64,000 nt of DNA from Actinomycetes bacterium. Its GTDB lineage: Bacteria > Actinomycetota > Acidimicrobiia > Acidimicrobiales > Palsa-688. Location of the stretch: positions 1 through 64,000 of the forward strand of contig JAKAQB010000013.1 of assembly GCA_021811865.1 (NCBI GenBank), written 5' to 3'. Both the position numbers and the translations under genes were made by a program. The notes beneath the pieces were generated by a model. The model was not told where the DNA came from. It saw only the letters and a program-made list of their open reading frames with translations, and ran no database searches. Positions 54,080 to 62,983 of the stretch are shown here, piece by piece; the first letter of the stretch is position 1, and every line of letters starts with the position of its first letter.

Positions 54080-55537
54080 ATGAGCGCCCATCCAGCCGAG
54101 CCGGTCCCGATCACCGTCGCGTACGGCGACGGCATAGGACCGGAGATCATGGACGCCACTCTCCGCATCATCATGGCCGGGGGCGCCGAGCTCGACGTCG
54201 AGACCATCCAGATCGGAGAGGCGGTCTACGCACAGGGCGAGACTGCCGGCATCGGCCCGGAAGCCTGGGAGTCCCTGCGGCGGACGAAGGTCTTCCTGAA
54301 GGCCCCCATCACCACGCCGCAGGGGGGAGGGTTCAAGAGCCTGAACGTCACTGTCCGCAAGGCACTCGGCTTGTTCGCCAACGTCAGGCCCTGCCCGTCG
54401 TACTCCCCGTTCGTCGCCACCAAGCATCCGGGCATGGACGTGATCATCATCCGCGAGAACGAGGAGGACCTCTACGGCGGGATCGAGCATCGCCAGAGCG
54501 AAGACGTCACCCAGTGCCTGAAGCTGATCACCCGACCGGGAACCGAGCGCGTGGTCCGCTACGCCTTCGAGCACGCGCGCCGCTACGGGCGCTCCAAGGT
54601 GACCTGCTTCACCAAGGACAACATCATGAAGATGACCGACGGGCTGTTTCACCGGGTCTTCGACGAGGTGGCTTCCGAGTACCCCGACATCGAGTCCGAG
54701 CACTGGATCGTCGACATCGGTGCCGCCAAGCTCGCAGACACCCCAGAGGCCTTCGACGTCGTCGTCCTGCCGAACCTCTACGGGGACATACTCTCCGACG
54801 TAGCAGCTCAGATCGCGGGCTCCGTCGGCCTGGCCGGAAGTGCCAACATCGGTGCCGAGATCGCCATGTTCGAGGCGATCCACGGTTCCGCGCCCCGCCG
54901 TGCCGGGCAGAACGTCGCCAACCCTTCTGGCCTGCTGCTCGGGGCGGTCCAGATGCTCGTCCACATCGGCCAGGGCGAGGCAGCTGCCCGGGTCCACAAC
55001 GCGTGGCTTCGCACCATCGAGGACGGGGTGCACACCTACGACATCTACGACCCGGCCGTCTCCACTGCAAAGGTCGGAACCGCCGAGCTCGCCGACGCGG
55101 TCATCGCCCGGATGGGGGAGCTACCAAAGACCCTCGAGGCGGTCGGCTATCCGTCCGGCACCGGGCGGATAGCGGTGCAGGTTCGAGAAAGGCCACGTGC
55201 TCGCAAGGAGCTGGTGGGGATCGACGTCTTCATCGACTCGCTCGAGCCGGTCGACAAGATCGCCAAGGTTCTCGAGGCAAGTGCCGGGCCGGAGCTGGGG
55301 CTCGTCATGATCACCAACAGGGGCCAGAAGGTGTACCCGGGTGGTGTGCCCGAGACCTACTGCGTCGACCACTGGCGCTGCCGCTTCCAGGGCGAGGAGC
55401 CCGAGCAGCCTGTCGCCTACGAGCAGGTCCTCGCTCTGCTCGGCCGCTTGGCAGACGCAGGGTTGCCGTTCATCAAGACCGAAGGGCTGTTCAGCTTCGA
55501 CGGCCAGCCTGGGTTCTCCCTCGGTCAAGGGCAATGA
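54080..55537 (+). CDS. icd: NADP-dependent isocitrate dehydrogenase (Thermus type)
   Basis: 485 residues, the longer form with a C-terminal extension beyond residue 340 as in the Thermus enzyme. Substrate motifs are ITTPQGGGFKSLNVTVRKAL and RENEEDLYGG; the catalytic lysine/aspartate region is FTKDNIMKMTDGLF and NLYGDILSDVAAQ; GTA-type cofactor residues follow near HGSAPRRAGQNVANP. It decarboxylates isocitrate to 2-oxoglutarate. The start ATG 54080 has AAGGAGGAG upstream. Isopropylmalate or homoisocitrate dehydrogenase are less likely because of length and motifs. Confidence 0.9.
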   Translation: MSAHPAEPVPITVAYGDGIGPEIMDATLRIIMAGGAELDVETIQIGEAVYAQGETAGIGPEAWESLRRTKVFLKAPITTPQGGGFKSLNVTVRKALGLFANVRPCPSYSPFVATKHPGMDVIIIRENEEDLYGGIEHRQSEDVTQCLKLITRPGTERVVRYAFEHARRYGRSKVTCFTKDNIMKMTDGLFHRVFDEVASEYPDIESEHWIVDIGAAKLADTPEAFDVVVLPNLYGDILSDVAAQIAGSVGLAGSANIGAEIAMFEAIHGSAPRRAGQNVANPSGLLLGAVQMLVHIGQGEAAARVHNAWLRTIEDGVHTYDIYDPAVSTAKVGTAELADAVIARMGELPKTLEAVGYPSGTGRIAVQVRERPRARKELVGIDVFIDSLEPVDKIAKVLEASAGPELGLVMITNRGQKVYPGGVPETYCVDHWRCRFQGEEPEQPVAYEQVLALLGRLADAGLPFIKTEGLFSFDGQPGFSLGQGQ

Positions 55538-55588
55538 CCACGATCCCCGGTTCGCGTCGACACAATCCTTCCCCGTCAGCGCCGCCGC

Positions 55589-56878
55589 TCAGGGCAGCCC
55601 GTTGAACGCCTCCTCCATGCGGCCGAGGCCGTCGTCGACCTCGGCCTCGGTGACCGACAGTGGCGGGGCGATGCGCAGCACGTTGCCATAGAGGCCGCCT
55701 TTCCCGACGAGCAGGCCCGCCCCCCGTGCGCCCTCGAGGACCGCCGACGCCGCCGCAGCGTCGGGCTCGGTGGTGCCCGGCCGGACCAGTTCTACGCCGA
55801 TCATGAGCCCCTTGCCCCGGACCTCGCCGATGGTCTCGTGGGTCTTCGCGAGCCGTTCGAAGCCGTCCAGGAGCCTTTCGCCGGTGACCTTGGCGTTGCC
55901 CTGCAGGTCGTGGGCCTGTAGGTAGTCGAGGGTGGCGAGGGCGGCACGGGTCGCTATCGGGTTCCCGCCGAACGTCGAGATCGAGTTGGCTCCCACCGCC
56001 TCCATCAGCTCCGCCCGGGCGACGACACCGGCGATGCCGACCCCGTTGCCGAGCCCTTTCGCAAAGGTCATGGCGTCGGGCGTGAACCCGTGGGCCTGGA
56101 TGCCCCAGAAGTGCTCGCCGGTCCGCCCCCAGCCACTCTGCACCTCGTCGGAGACGAAGTGGGCGCCGAGGGGCCGCAGCACCTCGGCGTAGGCTCCCAA
56201 CATTCCCTCCGGCGGGATGGTGAACCCGCCGACGCCTTGGATCGGTTCGGCGATCATGCATGCCACGTCCCCGGAGGTAGTCGTGTCGAGCACCATCTTC
56301 AGGTCGGCGACGCAGGCGGCCGTGAAGGCCTCGTCGTCCAAGCCGGCGAACGGGGATCGGTACCGGTAGCCGCTCTGGACGTAGCTGACGACGAACGGGC
56401 TGTAGCCCGACGCCGACCAGCTCCTGATGCCGGTCACGCCCATGGCGGCGTACGACCGCCCGTGGTAGCTGCCCTTCAACGCGAGGACCTGGTTGCTGCG
56501 CCGCAGGCTCGTGGCGAAAAGGAGAGCGGCCTCGTTGGCTTCGCTGCCCGACGTCGTGAAGAACACCCGGGCATCGGGGATGCCGGACAACCTGGCGATG
56601 CGTTCGGCCAGCTCGATCTGCGACTCGATCAGGTACAGCGTCGAGGTGTGCAGGATCCGCCCGGCCTGATCGCGGATCGCCTCGACGACCTCGGGCACGT
56701 TGTGGCCGACCATCGTCGTGAGGATCCCGCCGAAGAAGTCCAGGTACCGCCGCCCCTCGGCGTCGTCCACCCAGCAGCCCTGCCCACCGACCAAGGCGAT
56801 CGGGTGCTCGTAGTACAGAGCCAGCCAGTTGGGCATCACGGCCCGGTGGCGGGCCAGCAGTTGCTCGTGCGTAGTCAT
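55589..56878 (-). CDS. Class III PLP-dependent aminotransferase (AGXT2-like)
   Basis: 429 residues from ATG 56878, chosen for AGGAG seven bases upstream. PLP binding: TTSGSEANEAAL, D244 in SDEVQSGWGRTG and Schiff-base K274 in TFAKGLGNG. The entry LYYEHPIALVGGQG and RYLDFFGGILTT resemble alanine-glyoxylate aminotransferase 2, but 4-aminobutyrate and omega-amino-acid enzymes share these features. It lies 55 bp after the acyl-CoA dehydrogenase gene on the same strand and so is probably in the same operon. Confidence 0.92.
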   Translation of the reverse strand: MTTHEQLLARHRAVMPNWLALYYEHPIALVGGQGCWVDDAEGRRYLDFFGGILTTMVGHNVPEVVEAIRDQAGRILHTSTLYLIESQIELAERIARLSGIPDARVFFTTSGSEANEAALLFATSLRRSNQVLALKGSYHGRSYAAMGVTGIRSWSASGYSPFVVSYVQSGYRYRSPFAGLDDEAFTAACVADLKMVLDTTTSGDVACMIAEPIQGVGGFTIPPEGMLGAYAEVLRPLGAHFVSDEVQSGWGRTGEHFWGIQAHGFTPDAMTFAKGLGNGVGIAGVVARAELMEAVGANSISTFGGNPIATRAALATLDYLQAHDLQGNAKVTGERLLDGFERLAKTHETIGEVRGKGLMIGVELVRPGTTEPDAAAASAVLEGARGAGLLVGKGGLYGNVLRIAPPLSVTEAEVDDGLGRMEEAFNGLP

Positions 56879-56933
56879 CGTCGTGCTCCTGTCCATTTCT
56901 GTCCCACAAACCTGTCTCTCACGACCCTGTACC

Positions 56934-58571
56934 TCACGCCACCTTTGGCCGGGCACGCTCGATCACCGCGCGGCAGTCGACGCCGCTCGGCAGCGTCCCC
57001 GGCGCCAACCCCTGGTCCCCACCGAGGCGCGACGCCGAGAAAGCGTCGGCGACGGCCGGATGGCCCCAGCGGACCAGCAGCGAGCCCTGCAACGCCAGGG
57101 CCATTCGCTCGACGAGCCGGCGGGCCCCCGCCTCCAGCATGCCCGGGTCGGCGGCGGCACTGCGGGTGGCGGCCGCCAGGTCCACCTTCAGGGCCTCGAC
57201 GGCGGTGTCGTACCGCCGGTCGGCCCCGAGCCCGGCATCGAGCTCGGCGACGAAGGCGTCGAGGCTCAGCGGGCTGCGGGTGATGGCCCGCAGCACGTCG
57301 AGGCAGATGACGTTGCCGGCGCCCTCCCACAGGCCGTTGAGCGGGCTCTCCCGGAACAGCCGGGACATCACAGACTCCTCGACGTAGCCGTTGCCGCCGA
57401 GGCACTCGAGTGCCTCGGCGGCCAGCACCGGCGCCCGCTTGCAGACCCAGTACTTGGCGACAGCGGTCGCGAGCCGGGCGAAGCCGGCCTCGCCCCGGTC
57501 GTAGGCGCCGGCAAGGCGGAGCATCGTGAGGGTCGCCGCCTCCGACTCGACGGCGAGGTCGGCCAGGACCGCCCGCATCAGCGGCTGGTCCGCCAGCACC
57601 CGGCCGAACGCCTCCCGGTACGCGGCATGGTGCGTCGCCTGGGCGACCGCCTGGCGCATCAGAGCGGCGGTGCCGGTGACGCAGTCGAGGCGGGTGTGGT
57701 TGACCATCGTGACGATCGTCGCCACGCCCCGCCCCTCCTCCCCCACCAGCTCCGCCCAGGCCCCTTCCAACTCGAGCTCCGCCGACGCGTTGGAGTGGTT
57801 GCCCAGCTTGTCCTTCAACCGCTGGAACGCCAGCGAGTTGGGCCCGCCATCGGGGCCGAAGCGCGGGACGAGGAAGCACGACAGACCGGCGGGCGCCTGG
57901 GCCAGCATGAGCCAGAGGTCGGAGTTGGGCGCCGAACAGAACCACTTGTGCCCGGTCAGCCGCCACCCCTCCCCGTCCGCCACCGCCGTAGTGGTGTTGG
58001 CCCGTACGTCCGAGCCGCCCTGCTTCTCGGTCATGCCCATGCCGGCCAGGCACCCCGCCTTCGCCGGCGCCGGGCGGAAGCTCGGGTCGTACTGCCGGCT
58101 CGAGAGGCGCGGCCCCCACGCTTCGAGCTGCCTCGGCGCGGCGCGCAACGCCGGGTAGACGGCGTAGGTCATGGAGATCGGGCAGCCGTGGCCGGCGTCG
58201 ACCTGGCTCCACACGCCGAAAGCGGCCGCCCTCGCCACATGGGCTCCCGCGGTCCCCTGCGCCCAGGCCGCGCCATGGAGTCCCCGTTCGACGGCGACCT
58301 CCATCAACCGGTGGTAGCTCGGGTGGTAGTCGACCCGGTCGAGGCGGTGCCCGAAGCGGTCGTGGGTCCGCAGCACGGGGCGGTTGGCGTTGGCCTCGAA
58401 ACCCCAGGTGATCGCCTCCTCCGAGCCGGCGAGCCGGCCGAGCTCGCTCAGCTCGTCGCTCGCCCACCCAGCGCCTTCCCGGGCCACGCCCTCCACCAGC
58501 GCCTCGTCAGCGCCGAAGACATCGTAGCCCTCCAACGGAGGTGGCTGGTTGAGAACGTCGTGGGTTCGCAT
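56934..58571 (-). CDS. Acyl-CoA dehydrogenase family protein, AidB-like
   Basis: 545 residues from ATG 58571 (an ATG at 58610 would add 13 residues). It carries the long AidB-type N-terminus, FAD-binding strand AGMGMTEKQGGSDVRAN, WFCSAPNSDLWLML, and C-terminal ECLGGNGYVEESVMSRLFRE. AidB proteins bind DNA and FAD and limit alkylation damage; the family also includes isovaleryl-CoA-type dehydrogenases. Here the partner is an aminotransferase, so a metabolic role is as likely as a DNA-protection role. Confidence 0.9.
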   Translation of the reverse strand: MRTHDVLNQPPPLEGYDVFGADEALVEGVAREGAGWASDELSELGRLAGSEEAITWGFEANANRPVLRTHDRFGHRLDRVDYHPSYHRLMEVAVERGLHGAAWAQGTAGAHVARAAAFGVWSQVDAGHGCPISMTYAVYPALRAAPRQLEAWGPRLSSRQYDPSFRPAPAKAGCLAGMGMTEKQGGSDVRANTTTAVADGEGWRLTGHKWFCSAPNSDLWLMLAQAPAGLSCFLVPRFGPDGGPNSLAFQRLKDKLGNHSNASAELELEGAWAELVGEEGRGVATIVTMVNHTRLDCVTGTAALMRQAVAQATHHAAYREAFGRVLADQPLMRAVLADLAVESEAATLTMLRLAGAYDRGEAGFARLATAVAKYWVCKRAPVLAAEALECLGGNGYVEESVMSRLFRESPLNGLWEGAGNVICLDVLRAITRSPLSLDAFVAELDAGLGADRRYDTAVEALKVDLAAATRSAAADPGMLEAGARRLVERMALALQGSLLVRWGHPAVADAFSASRLGGDQGLAPGTLPSGVDCRAVIERARPKVA

Positions 58572-58621
58572 CGGTCCCGATCCTAGGTTTACCGGCCTGC
58601 GACCCAACATCCCGAGCGCTT

Positions 58622-58755
58622 CGCGACTCTGACGAGGCGCTCGCCCGCTGCATGCTGCACTGGCGGCGGGTGCGCTGCATGGACCCCCCCGACGGCTGGG
58701 CGTACCGGGTGGCGCTCAACGAGCTGCGCAGGACGCGGCGCCGGCGAGCCCCGTC
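58622..58755 (+). pseudogene. Remnant of an ECF sigma factor (region 2)
   Basis: The frame from 58631 reads DEALARCMLHWRRVRCMDPP followed by GWAYRVALNELRRTRRRR, very like the region 2 helix of actinobacterial SigE-type ECF factors. Just upstream, another frame gives ERFATL, so there is a frameshift. There is no region 4 and no proper start. The rest of the 307-bp space (58572-58878) has a stop-ended fragment, PGYYGYIDWRDELAWHA, in another frame near 58786-58840 and no other gene. Confidence 0.45.
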
Positions 58756-58878
58756 CGGCTCACCGGGCGGCACGGACCGGCGAACCCTGGCTACTACGGC
58801 TACATCGACTGGCGCGACGAGCTCGCCTGGCACGCCTGACCCCGGGCGGCGTCACACGCTGATGGCACCCTCGCGCCC

Positions 58879-59868
58879 ATGCAACCCCAGGGCCGCCAGC
58901 AGCTCAACGCACACCTGGCGTGCCACCACGGCGTGGTCACCGCCGAGGAGGCCCGCCGACTCGGCCTGACCGACGGCCAGATCCAGTACCGCCTGCGGAC
59001 CGGCGAGTGGAGCGCGGTCCACCGCGGCGTCTACTCCGCCGGAGGCCTGAAGCTGAGCCCGGAAGGCGCCATCAGCGCCGCCTGCTCCGCCGTCGGTCCT
59101 TCTGCCGTCGCCTCCCACCGCTCGGCGGCCTGGCTCTGGGGCCTGCTCGAGACCCCGCCGGCGGTCCCGACGGTCACCGTTCCGGCCACGGTGCGCCGGC
59201 GGATCAGCGGCATCGTCACCTACCGCTCCGGCCAGCGACCGCCCACCACCCATCGCGGCGAGATCCCGGCCACGACGGCCCTGCGCACGATCCTCGACCT
59301 GGCTGCCGTCGCCTCCGACGGGGAGCTGGACCACGCTGTCGACGTCGCCCTCGCGCGTCGCTACGTCCGCATCGACCAGCTGCAGCGACTGGCGTCGCCG
59401 CGCCGGGGCTCACGGCGCCCTGGTGCGGTCGCGCTCAGGCGAGCGCTGCGCCGGCGCGGCTTCCTCGGCGCGCCCACCCCGTCAGCCCTGGAGAGCCAGA
59501 CCTCACGGCTCCTACGCCGCTGGAAGGTCGAGCCGCTCGCCACAGAGGTCCCCGTCCTCGGGAACCGCTACCGGGCCGACTACAAGCTGGCGCCCGACGT
59601 GCTCCTGGAGGTGGACGGGTACGCGTACCACTCGTCACCGGAGGCCAAGGCAGCGGACAGCCGGCGGCGCAACGCCCTGCGCGCCGCCGGCTACAAGATC
59701 ATCGAGGCCGATTGGATCACCGTCGTCCACCGCCCCGAACAGCTCCGAGCCGAGATCGAGCGGGTGCTCGGCCGGCGCCTGCCCGGCGGCCGCGCTGCTG
59801 CGCCGGGCCGGCGCCGGCGGCCACCCCCGATCGTCACGAGCCGTTGTTTGGGCAGTTCACCGCGATAA
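58879..59868 (+). CDS. AbiEi/DUF559-type protein (HTH plus VSR-like nuclease fold)
   Basis: 329 residues. The N-terminal helix-turn-helix region (about 15-60) reads HHGVVTAEEARRLGLTDGQI and WSAVHRGVYSAGG, as in AbiEi-like antitoxins. The C-terminal ~110 residues show a VSR/DUF559 endonuclease pattern: SALESQTSRLLRRW, then ADYKLAPDVLLEVDGYAYH and RRNALRAAGYKIIEADW with the E/D metal residues. Widespread in actinobacteria; substrate unknown. The stop codon TAA lies at the centre of the 51-bp palindrome, so the last residues are encoded by the palindrome. Confidence 0.85.
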   Translation: MQPQGRQQLNAHLACHHGVVTAEEARRLGLTDGQIQYRLRTGEWSAVHRGVYSAGGLKLSPEGAISAACSAVGPSAVASHRSAAWLWGLLETPPAVPTVTVPATVRRRISGIVTYRSGQRPPTTHRGEIPATTALRTILDLAAVASDGELDHAVDVALARRYVRIDQLQRLASPRRGSRRPGAVALRRALRRRGFLGAPTPSALESQTSRLLRRWKVEPLATEVPVLGNRYRADYKLAPDVLLEVDGYAYHSSPEAKAADSRRRNALRAAGYKIIEADWITVVHRPEQLRAEIERVLGRRLPGGRAAAPGRRRRPPPIVTSRCLGSSPR

Positions 59869-59892
59869 TCGCGGACAACTGCCCAAACAACG
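59842..59892. repeat. 51-bp near-perfect palindrome, copy 2
   Basis: Same length and arms as copy 1 at 38905-38955: CGTTGTTTGGGCAGTT (59842-59857) and AACTGCCCAAACAACG (59877-59892), inner arms CCGCGAT/ATCGCGG around a central A, internal loop CA opposite AC. Between the convergent AbiEi-like and P450 genes, with the first gene's TAA at 59866-59868. Read in reverse orientation it differs from copy 1 at only two symmetric positions. Confidence 0.9.
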
Positions 59893-59973
59893 CGTGCGAG
59901 GACCGCCACCTGCCGGGTTTGCCGGTTCTTCCGGCGGTCGGGGCCGGCGGGCGGCGGTCGGGGCCGGCGGCGG

Positions 59974-61221
59974 CTATGCCACCCGGAGCGGCAGGACCCG
60001 GGGTCCCCGGATCTGGCCGGCGGACCAGACGACGCCGGCGGGATCGGCGAGCTCGAAGTCGGGGTAACGGGTCAACCACTCCTCGAGGGCGACCCGGAGC
60101 TCCATGCGGGCGAGGTTCGATCCGAGACAGCGGTGGATGCCGAGCCCGAACGCGGCGTGGCGGTTGACCGCCCGGTCGAGCACCACCTTGTCGGCGTCGG
60201 GGAAGGCGGCTGGGTCCCGGTTGGCCGCGGGGAACGGCAGGAGCAGCCAGTCGCCCTCCCTCAGCTGCCTGCCGCCGAGCTCGACGTCCTTGGCGACGAG
60301 GCGGGCCATGGTGACGGGGGCGTAGGCACGGAGGAGCTCCTCAACGGCCGTGCCGAGAAGTCCCGCCTCTCCGGTGCCGGGGCTGCCCCTTGCCGCCACG
60401 GCGGCGGCCAGCCGGTGCCTGTCCCCGGGCCGGGTCGCCAGGTGCCAGAGGGAGGCCCCCACCGCCGACCACGTCGTGTCGATGCCAGCGATGAGCAGGA
60501 GGACCATAGTGCCCCGGACGTGGTCGGGGTGCAGCTTGCGGCCGTCGAGCTCGGCGCCGAGGAGGAAGCCGGTGAGGTCGTCGCTGGGGGAGGCGAGGTG
60601 TTCGGCGATGCGCTCGTCCATGTAGCGCTCCATCGTCGCCTCCCCCACCCGCGCCTCCCGCTGCTCGGCCGACTCGCCGACGTCCTCGAGGGTGCCGCTG
60701 ATGAACGAGCGGAACACGTCGGCGTCGGCTTCGGGGAAGCCCAGCATGCGCACGATCACGCGTAGCGGGATGTGGCGGGCGAAGTCGACAGAGCCGTCGA
60801 CGACGGCGGCGCCGCCCACGGCGTCGAGCAGCTCCCGGCACAGCTGCCGGGTGTAGGCCTCGTAGCCGGCGACGGCCTTGGGCGAGAAGGCGGGGAGCAG
60901 CATCCGGCGGGCCAGGGCGTGGAAGGGCGGATCGGAGGTGATCGGTGGGGCCAGCCCGATCGGAGCCGGCAGGTCGTCCGGCCCGGGGCGCAGCTCGCTC
61001 ACGACGACGCTGCGGGAGGTGAAGTGCTCGGTGTCGTAGGCGACGGCGACCACGTCGTCGTGGCGGACTGGCAGCCACGCCCCGCCGTAGCGGTCGGTGT
61101 GGGCGACCGGGCAGCGACGGCGCAGGTCATCCCAGATGCTGTAGGGATCGGCGACCCAGCGGTCGTCGGTGTGGTCGAAGTCAGTGGCGAAGTCCTCCAC
61201 CGGCGGTCGCTTCCCGCTCAT
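59974..61221 (-). CDS. Cytochrome P450
   Basis: 415 residues from ATG 61221, chosen because GGGGAG lies seven bases upstream (a GTG at 61227 overlaps it). The I-helix oxygen groove is AGIDTTWSA, the K-helix ExxR is EELLR and the heme cysteine C365 is in FGLGIHRCLGSNLAR. It is soluble and CYP-class typical of actinobacteria. No ferredoxin or reductase is adjacent, so redox partners are elsewhere. The substrate is unknown. It is upstream of no other minus-strand gene in view. Confidence 0.95.
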   Translation of the reverse strand: MSGKRPPVEDFATDFDHTDDRWVADPYSIWDDLRRRCPVAHTDRYGGAWLPVRHDDVVAVAYDTEHFTSRSVVVSELRPGPDDLPAPIGLAPPITSDPPFHALARRMLLPAFSPKAVAGYEAYTRQLCRELLDAVGGAAVVDGSVDFARHIPLRVIVRMLGFPEADADVFRSFISGTLEDVGESAEQREARVGEATMERYMDERIAEHLASPSDDLTGFLLGAELDGRKLHPDHVRGTMVLLLIAGIDTTWSAVGASLWHLATRPGDRHRLAAAVAARGSPGTGEAGLLGTAVEELLRAYAPVTMARLVAKDVELGGRQLREGDWLLLPFPAANRDPAAFPDADKVVLDRAVNRHAAFGLGIHRCLGSNLARMELRVALEEWLTRYPDFELADPAGVVWSAGQIRGPRVLPLRVA

Positions 61222-61280
61222 CGGCACGCTCCCCTCGGGCGAACGCCGTCATCCTGCCATGCCCGCCCCCGCGTCGGGTC

Positions 61281-61856
61281 TCAGTTGAGCAACAGGTCCG
61301 GCGGGTATGCGGCGACGATGGCGAGCCTCCCGCCCTGGCGGCGCAGCACCCGGTGCCAGAGGTCTCCCGGCTCGGTGTTGAAAGGGTCGTCCCGGACGGC
61401 GTCCAGCGCCCACCACGCGCCGGCGACCAGCTCCGACTCCAGCTGGCCCCCACCCCAGCCGGCGTAGCCGGCGAAGATCCGCAGGTCCGTGACGGTGTCG
61501 TCGAGGCGGTCGGCGTCGGTGTCGAGGTCCAAGGTGCCGAGGTCGCCTTCGACAGCGCGCCACACGTCGTCGCCGGCCCTGGCCTCGAGGGCGGCGGGGG
61601 CGGGGACACGGGCCAGGCAGATCACCGAGTCGCGGCCAACCGGGCCCCCGACGAACATGCGCGCCGGCGGCGCCGCCCGCTCAGCCCACTGGGGCAACGC
61701 CTCTTCCACCGTCGTGGCGCTCGGCCGGTTGAGGACCACGCCGAGGGCGCCGTCGTCGCCGTGGACCAAGACGAGCACCACGGTCCGATCGAAGTTGGGG
61801 TCGGTGAGGCGGGGGTTGGCCACCAGCAGCTTCCCGGTGAATGTCCCCTCCGTCAT
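61281..61856 (-). CDS. YqgE/AlgH-family protein
   Basis: 191 residues, full-length for the family. Conserved blocks: GKLLVANPRLTDPNFDRTVV, GALGVVLNRP, FVGGPVGRDSVICL and FAGYAGWGGGQLESEL. The function of YqgE proteins is not defined. It starts 68 bp from the divergent glucose dehydrogenase gene and ends 59 bp before the P450 start on the same strand. Confidence 0.93.
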   Translation of the reverse strand: MTEGTFTGKLLVANPRLTDPNFDRTVVLVLVHGDDGALGVVLNRPSATTVEEALPQWAERAAPPARMFVGGPVGRDSVICLARVPAPAALEARAGDDVWRAVEGDLGTLDLDTDADRLDDTVTDLRIFAGYAGWGGGQLESELVAGAWWALDAVRDDPFNTEPGDLWHRVLRRQGGRLAIVAAYPPDLLLN

Positions 61857-61924
61857 GGCTTGGTTCTACCCACGGCGGGGGCCGCGGCGACCGCCCGCCC
61901 GGCGCCACCGCGTAGGTTCTCCCC

Positions 61925-62968
61925 ATGCGCGCCGTGACGGTGATCCCGCTCCAGCAGGGCTCGGTGGATCTCACCGAGCTGGCCGAACCCCCCGACTCCG
62001 ACGGCCCGGTCCTCGTCGCCACCCGGGCCGTCGGCGTGTGCGGGACGGACCTCGAGATCATCGACGGCGACTACGGCTGGGCCCCGCCGGGCGAGCAACG
62101 CCTCGCCATCGGCCACGAGTCCCTCGGCGAGGTGCTCGAGGCACCCGAGCGCTGCGGATTCGCCAAGGGGGACCTGGTCGTCGCCATCGTCCGCCGGCCC
62201 GACCCCCAGCCCTGCCCCAACTGCGCCGCCGGCGAGTGGGACATGTGCCGCAACGGGCAGTACACGGAATGGGGCATCAAGGAGCACCACGGCTACGCCC
62301 GGGAACGCTACCGCATCACCCCCGACTTCCTCGTGAAGGTCGATCCGGGCCTGGGCGACCTGGGGGTCCTGCTCGAGCCGACGACCGTGGTCGCCAAGGC
62401 GTGGGACCACATCGAGCGCATAGGCCGGCGGGCGGTGTGGCAGCCCCGCACCGTGCTCGTCACCGGTGCCGGGCCGATCGGGCTGCTCGCCGCGCTGCTC
62501 GGTCGCCAACGCGACCTGGAGGTGCACGTGCTCGACCAGGTCACCGACGGCCTCAAACCGGATCTGGTGGCCGAGCTGGGTGCGACCTACCACCACGGCA
62601 GCGTGCAGGACGCCGGCGTGCGGGCCGACGTCGTCATCGAGTGCACCGGCGTCGGCCAGCTCATCTTCGACGTGATGGAGACGACCTCGACCGACGCCGT
62701 CGTGTGCCTGACTGGGGTGTCGTCGAGCCGGACGGTCTCCATCGACGCCGGCTCGCTCAACCGCCAGCTGGTGCTCGGCAACGACGTGGTCTTCGGCTCG
62801 GTCAACGCCAACCGCCGCCACTACGAGGCGGGCGCCGACGCCCTCGCCCGTGCCGAGCGCACATGGCTGGGCAAGCTGATCACGCGCACGGTCCCGCTGT
62901 CGTCGTGGAAGGACGCGTACGCCCGCCAGCCGGGCGACGTGAAGACGGTTCTCTCCTTCTCGCGGTGA
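61925..62968 (+). CDS. Zinc-dependent glucose 1-dehydrogenase-like protein (archaeal type)
   Basis: 347 residues of the medium-chain dehydrogenase fold. Catalytic zinc: C in VGVCGTDLEI and H/E in AIGHESLGEVLE; a structural-zinc-like set of cysteines is in CPNCAAGEWDMCRNGQYTEWGI; the Rossmann loop is VTGAGPIGLLAALLG. VNANRRHYEAGADAL near the C-terminus is typical of glucose dehydrogenases of the Sulfolobus/Haloferax type, which feed Entner-Doudoroff-like routes. It converges with trpA. Confidence 0.88.
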   Translation: MRAVTVIPLQQGSVDLTELAEPPDSDGPVLVATRAVGVCGTDLEIIDGDYGWAPPGEQRLAIGHESLGEVLEAPERCGFAKGDLVVAIVRRPDPQPCPNCAAGEWDMCRNGQYTEWGIKEHHGYARERYRITPDFLVKVDPGLGDLGVLLEPTTVVAKAWDHIERIGRRAVWQPRTVLVTGAGPIGLLAALLGRQRDLEVHVLDQVTDGLKPDLVAELGATYHHGSVQDAGVRADVVIECTGVGQLIFDVMETTSTDAVVCLTGVSSSRTVSIDAGSLNRQLVLGNDVVFGSVNANRRHYEAGADALARAERTWLGKLITRTVPLSSWKDAYARQPGDVKTVLSFSR

Positions 62969-62983
62969 GCCGCCCCGGTCCGG

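Noticed and set aside
54080..55537. 3-isopropylmalate or homoisocitrate dehydrogenase.
   Set aside because: The 485-residue length with C-terminal extension and motif set fit Thermus-type isocitrate dehydrogenase; no leucine or lysine genes are adjacent.
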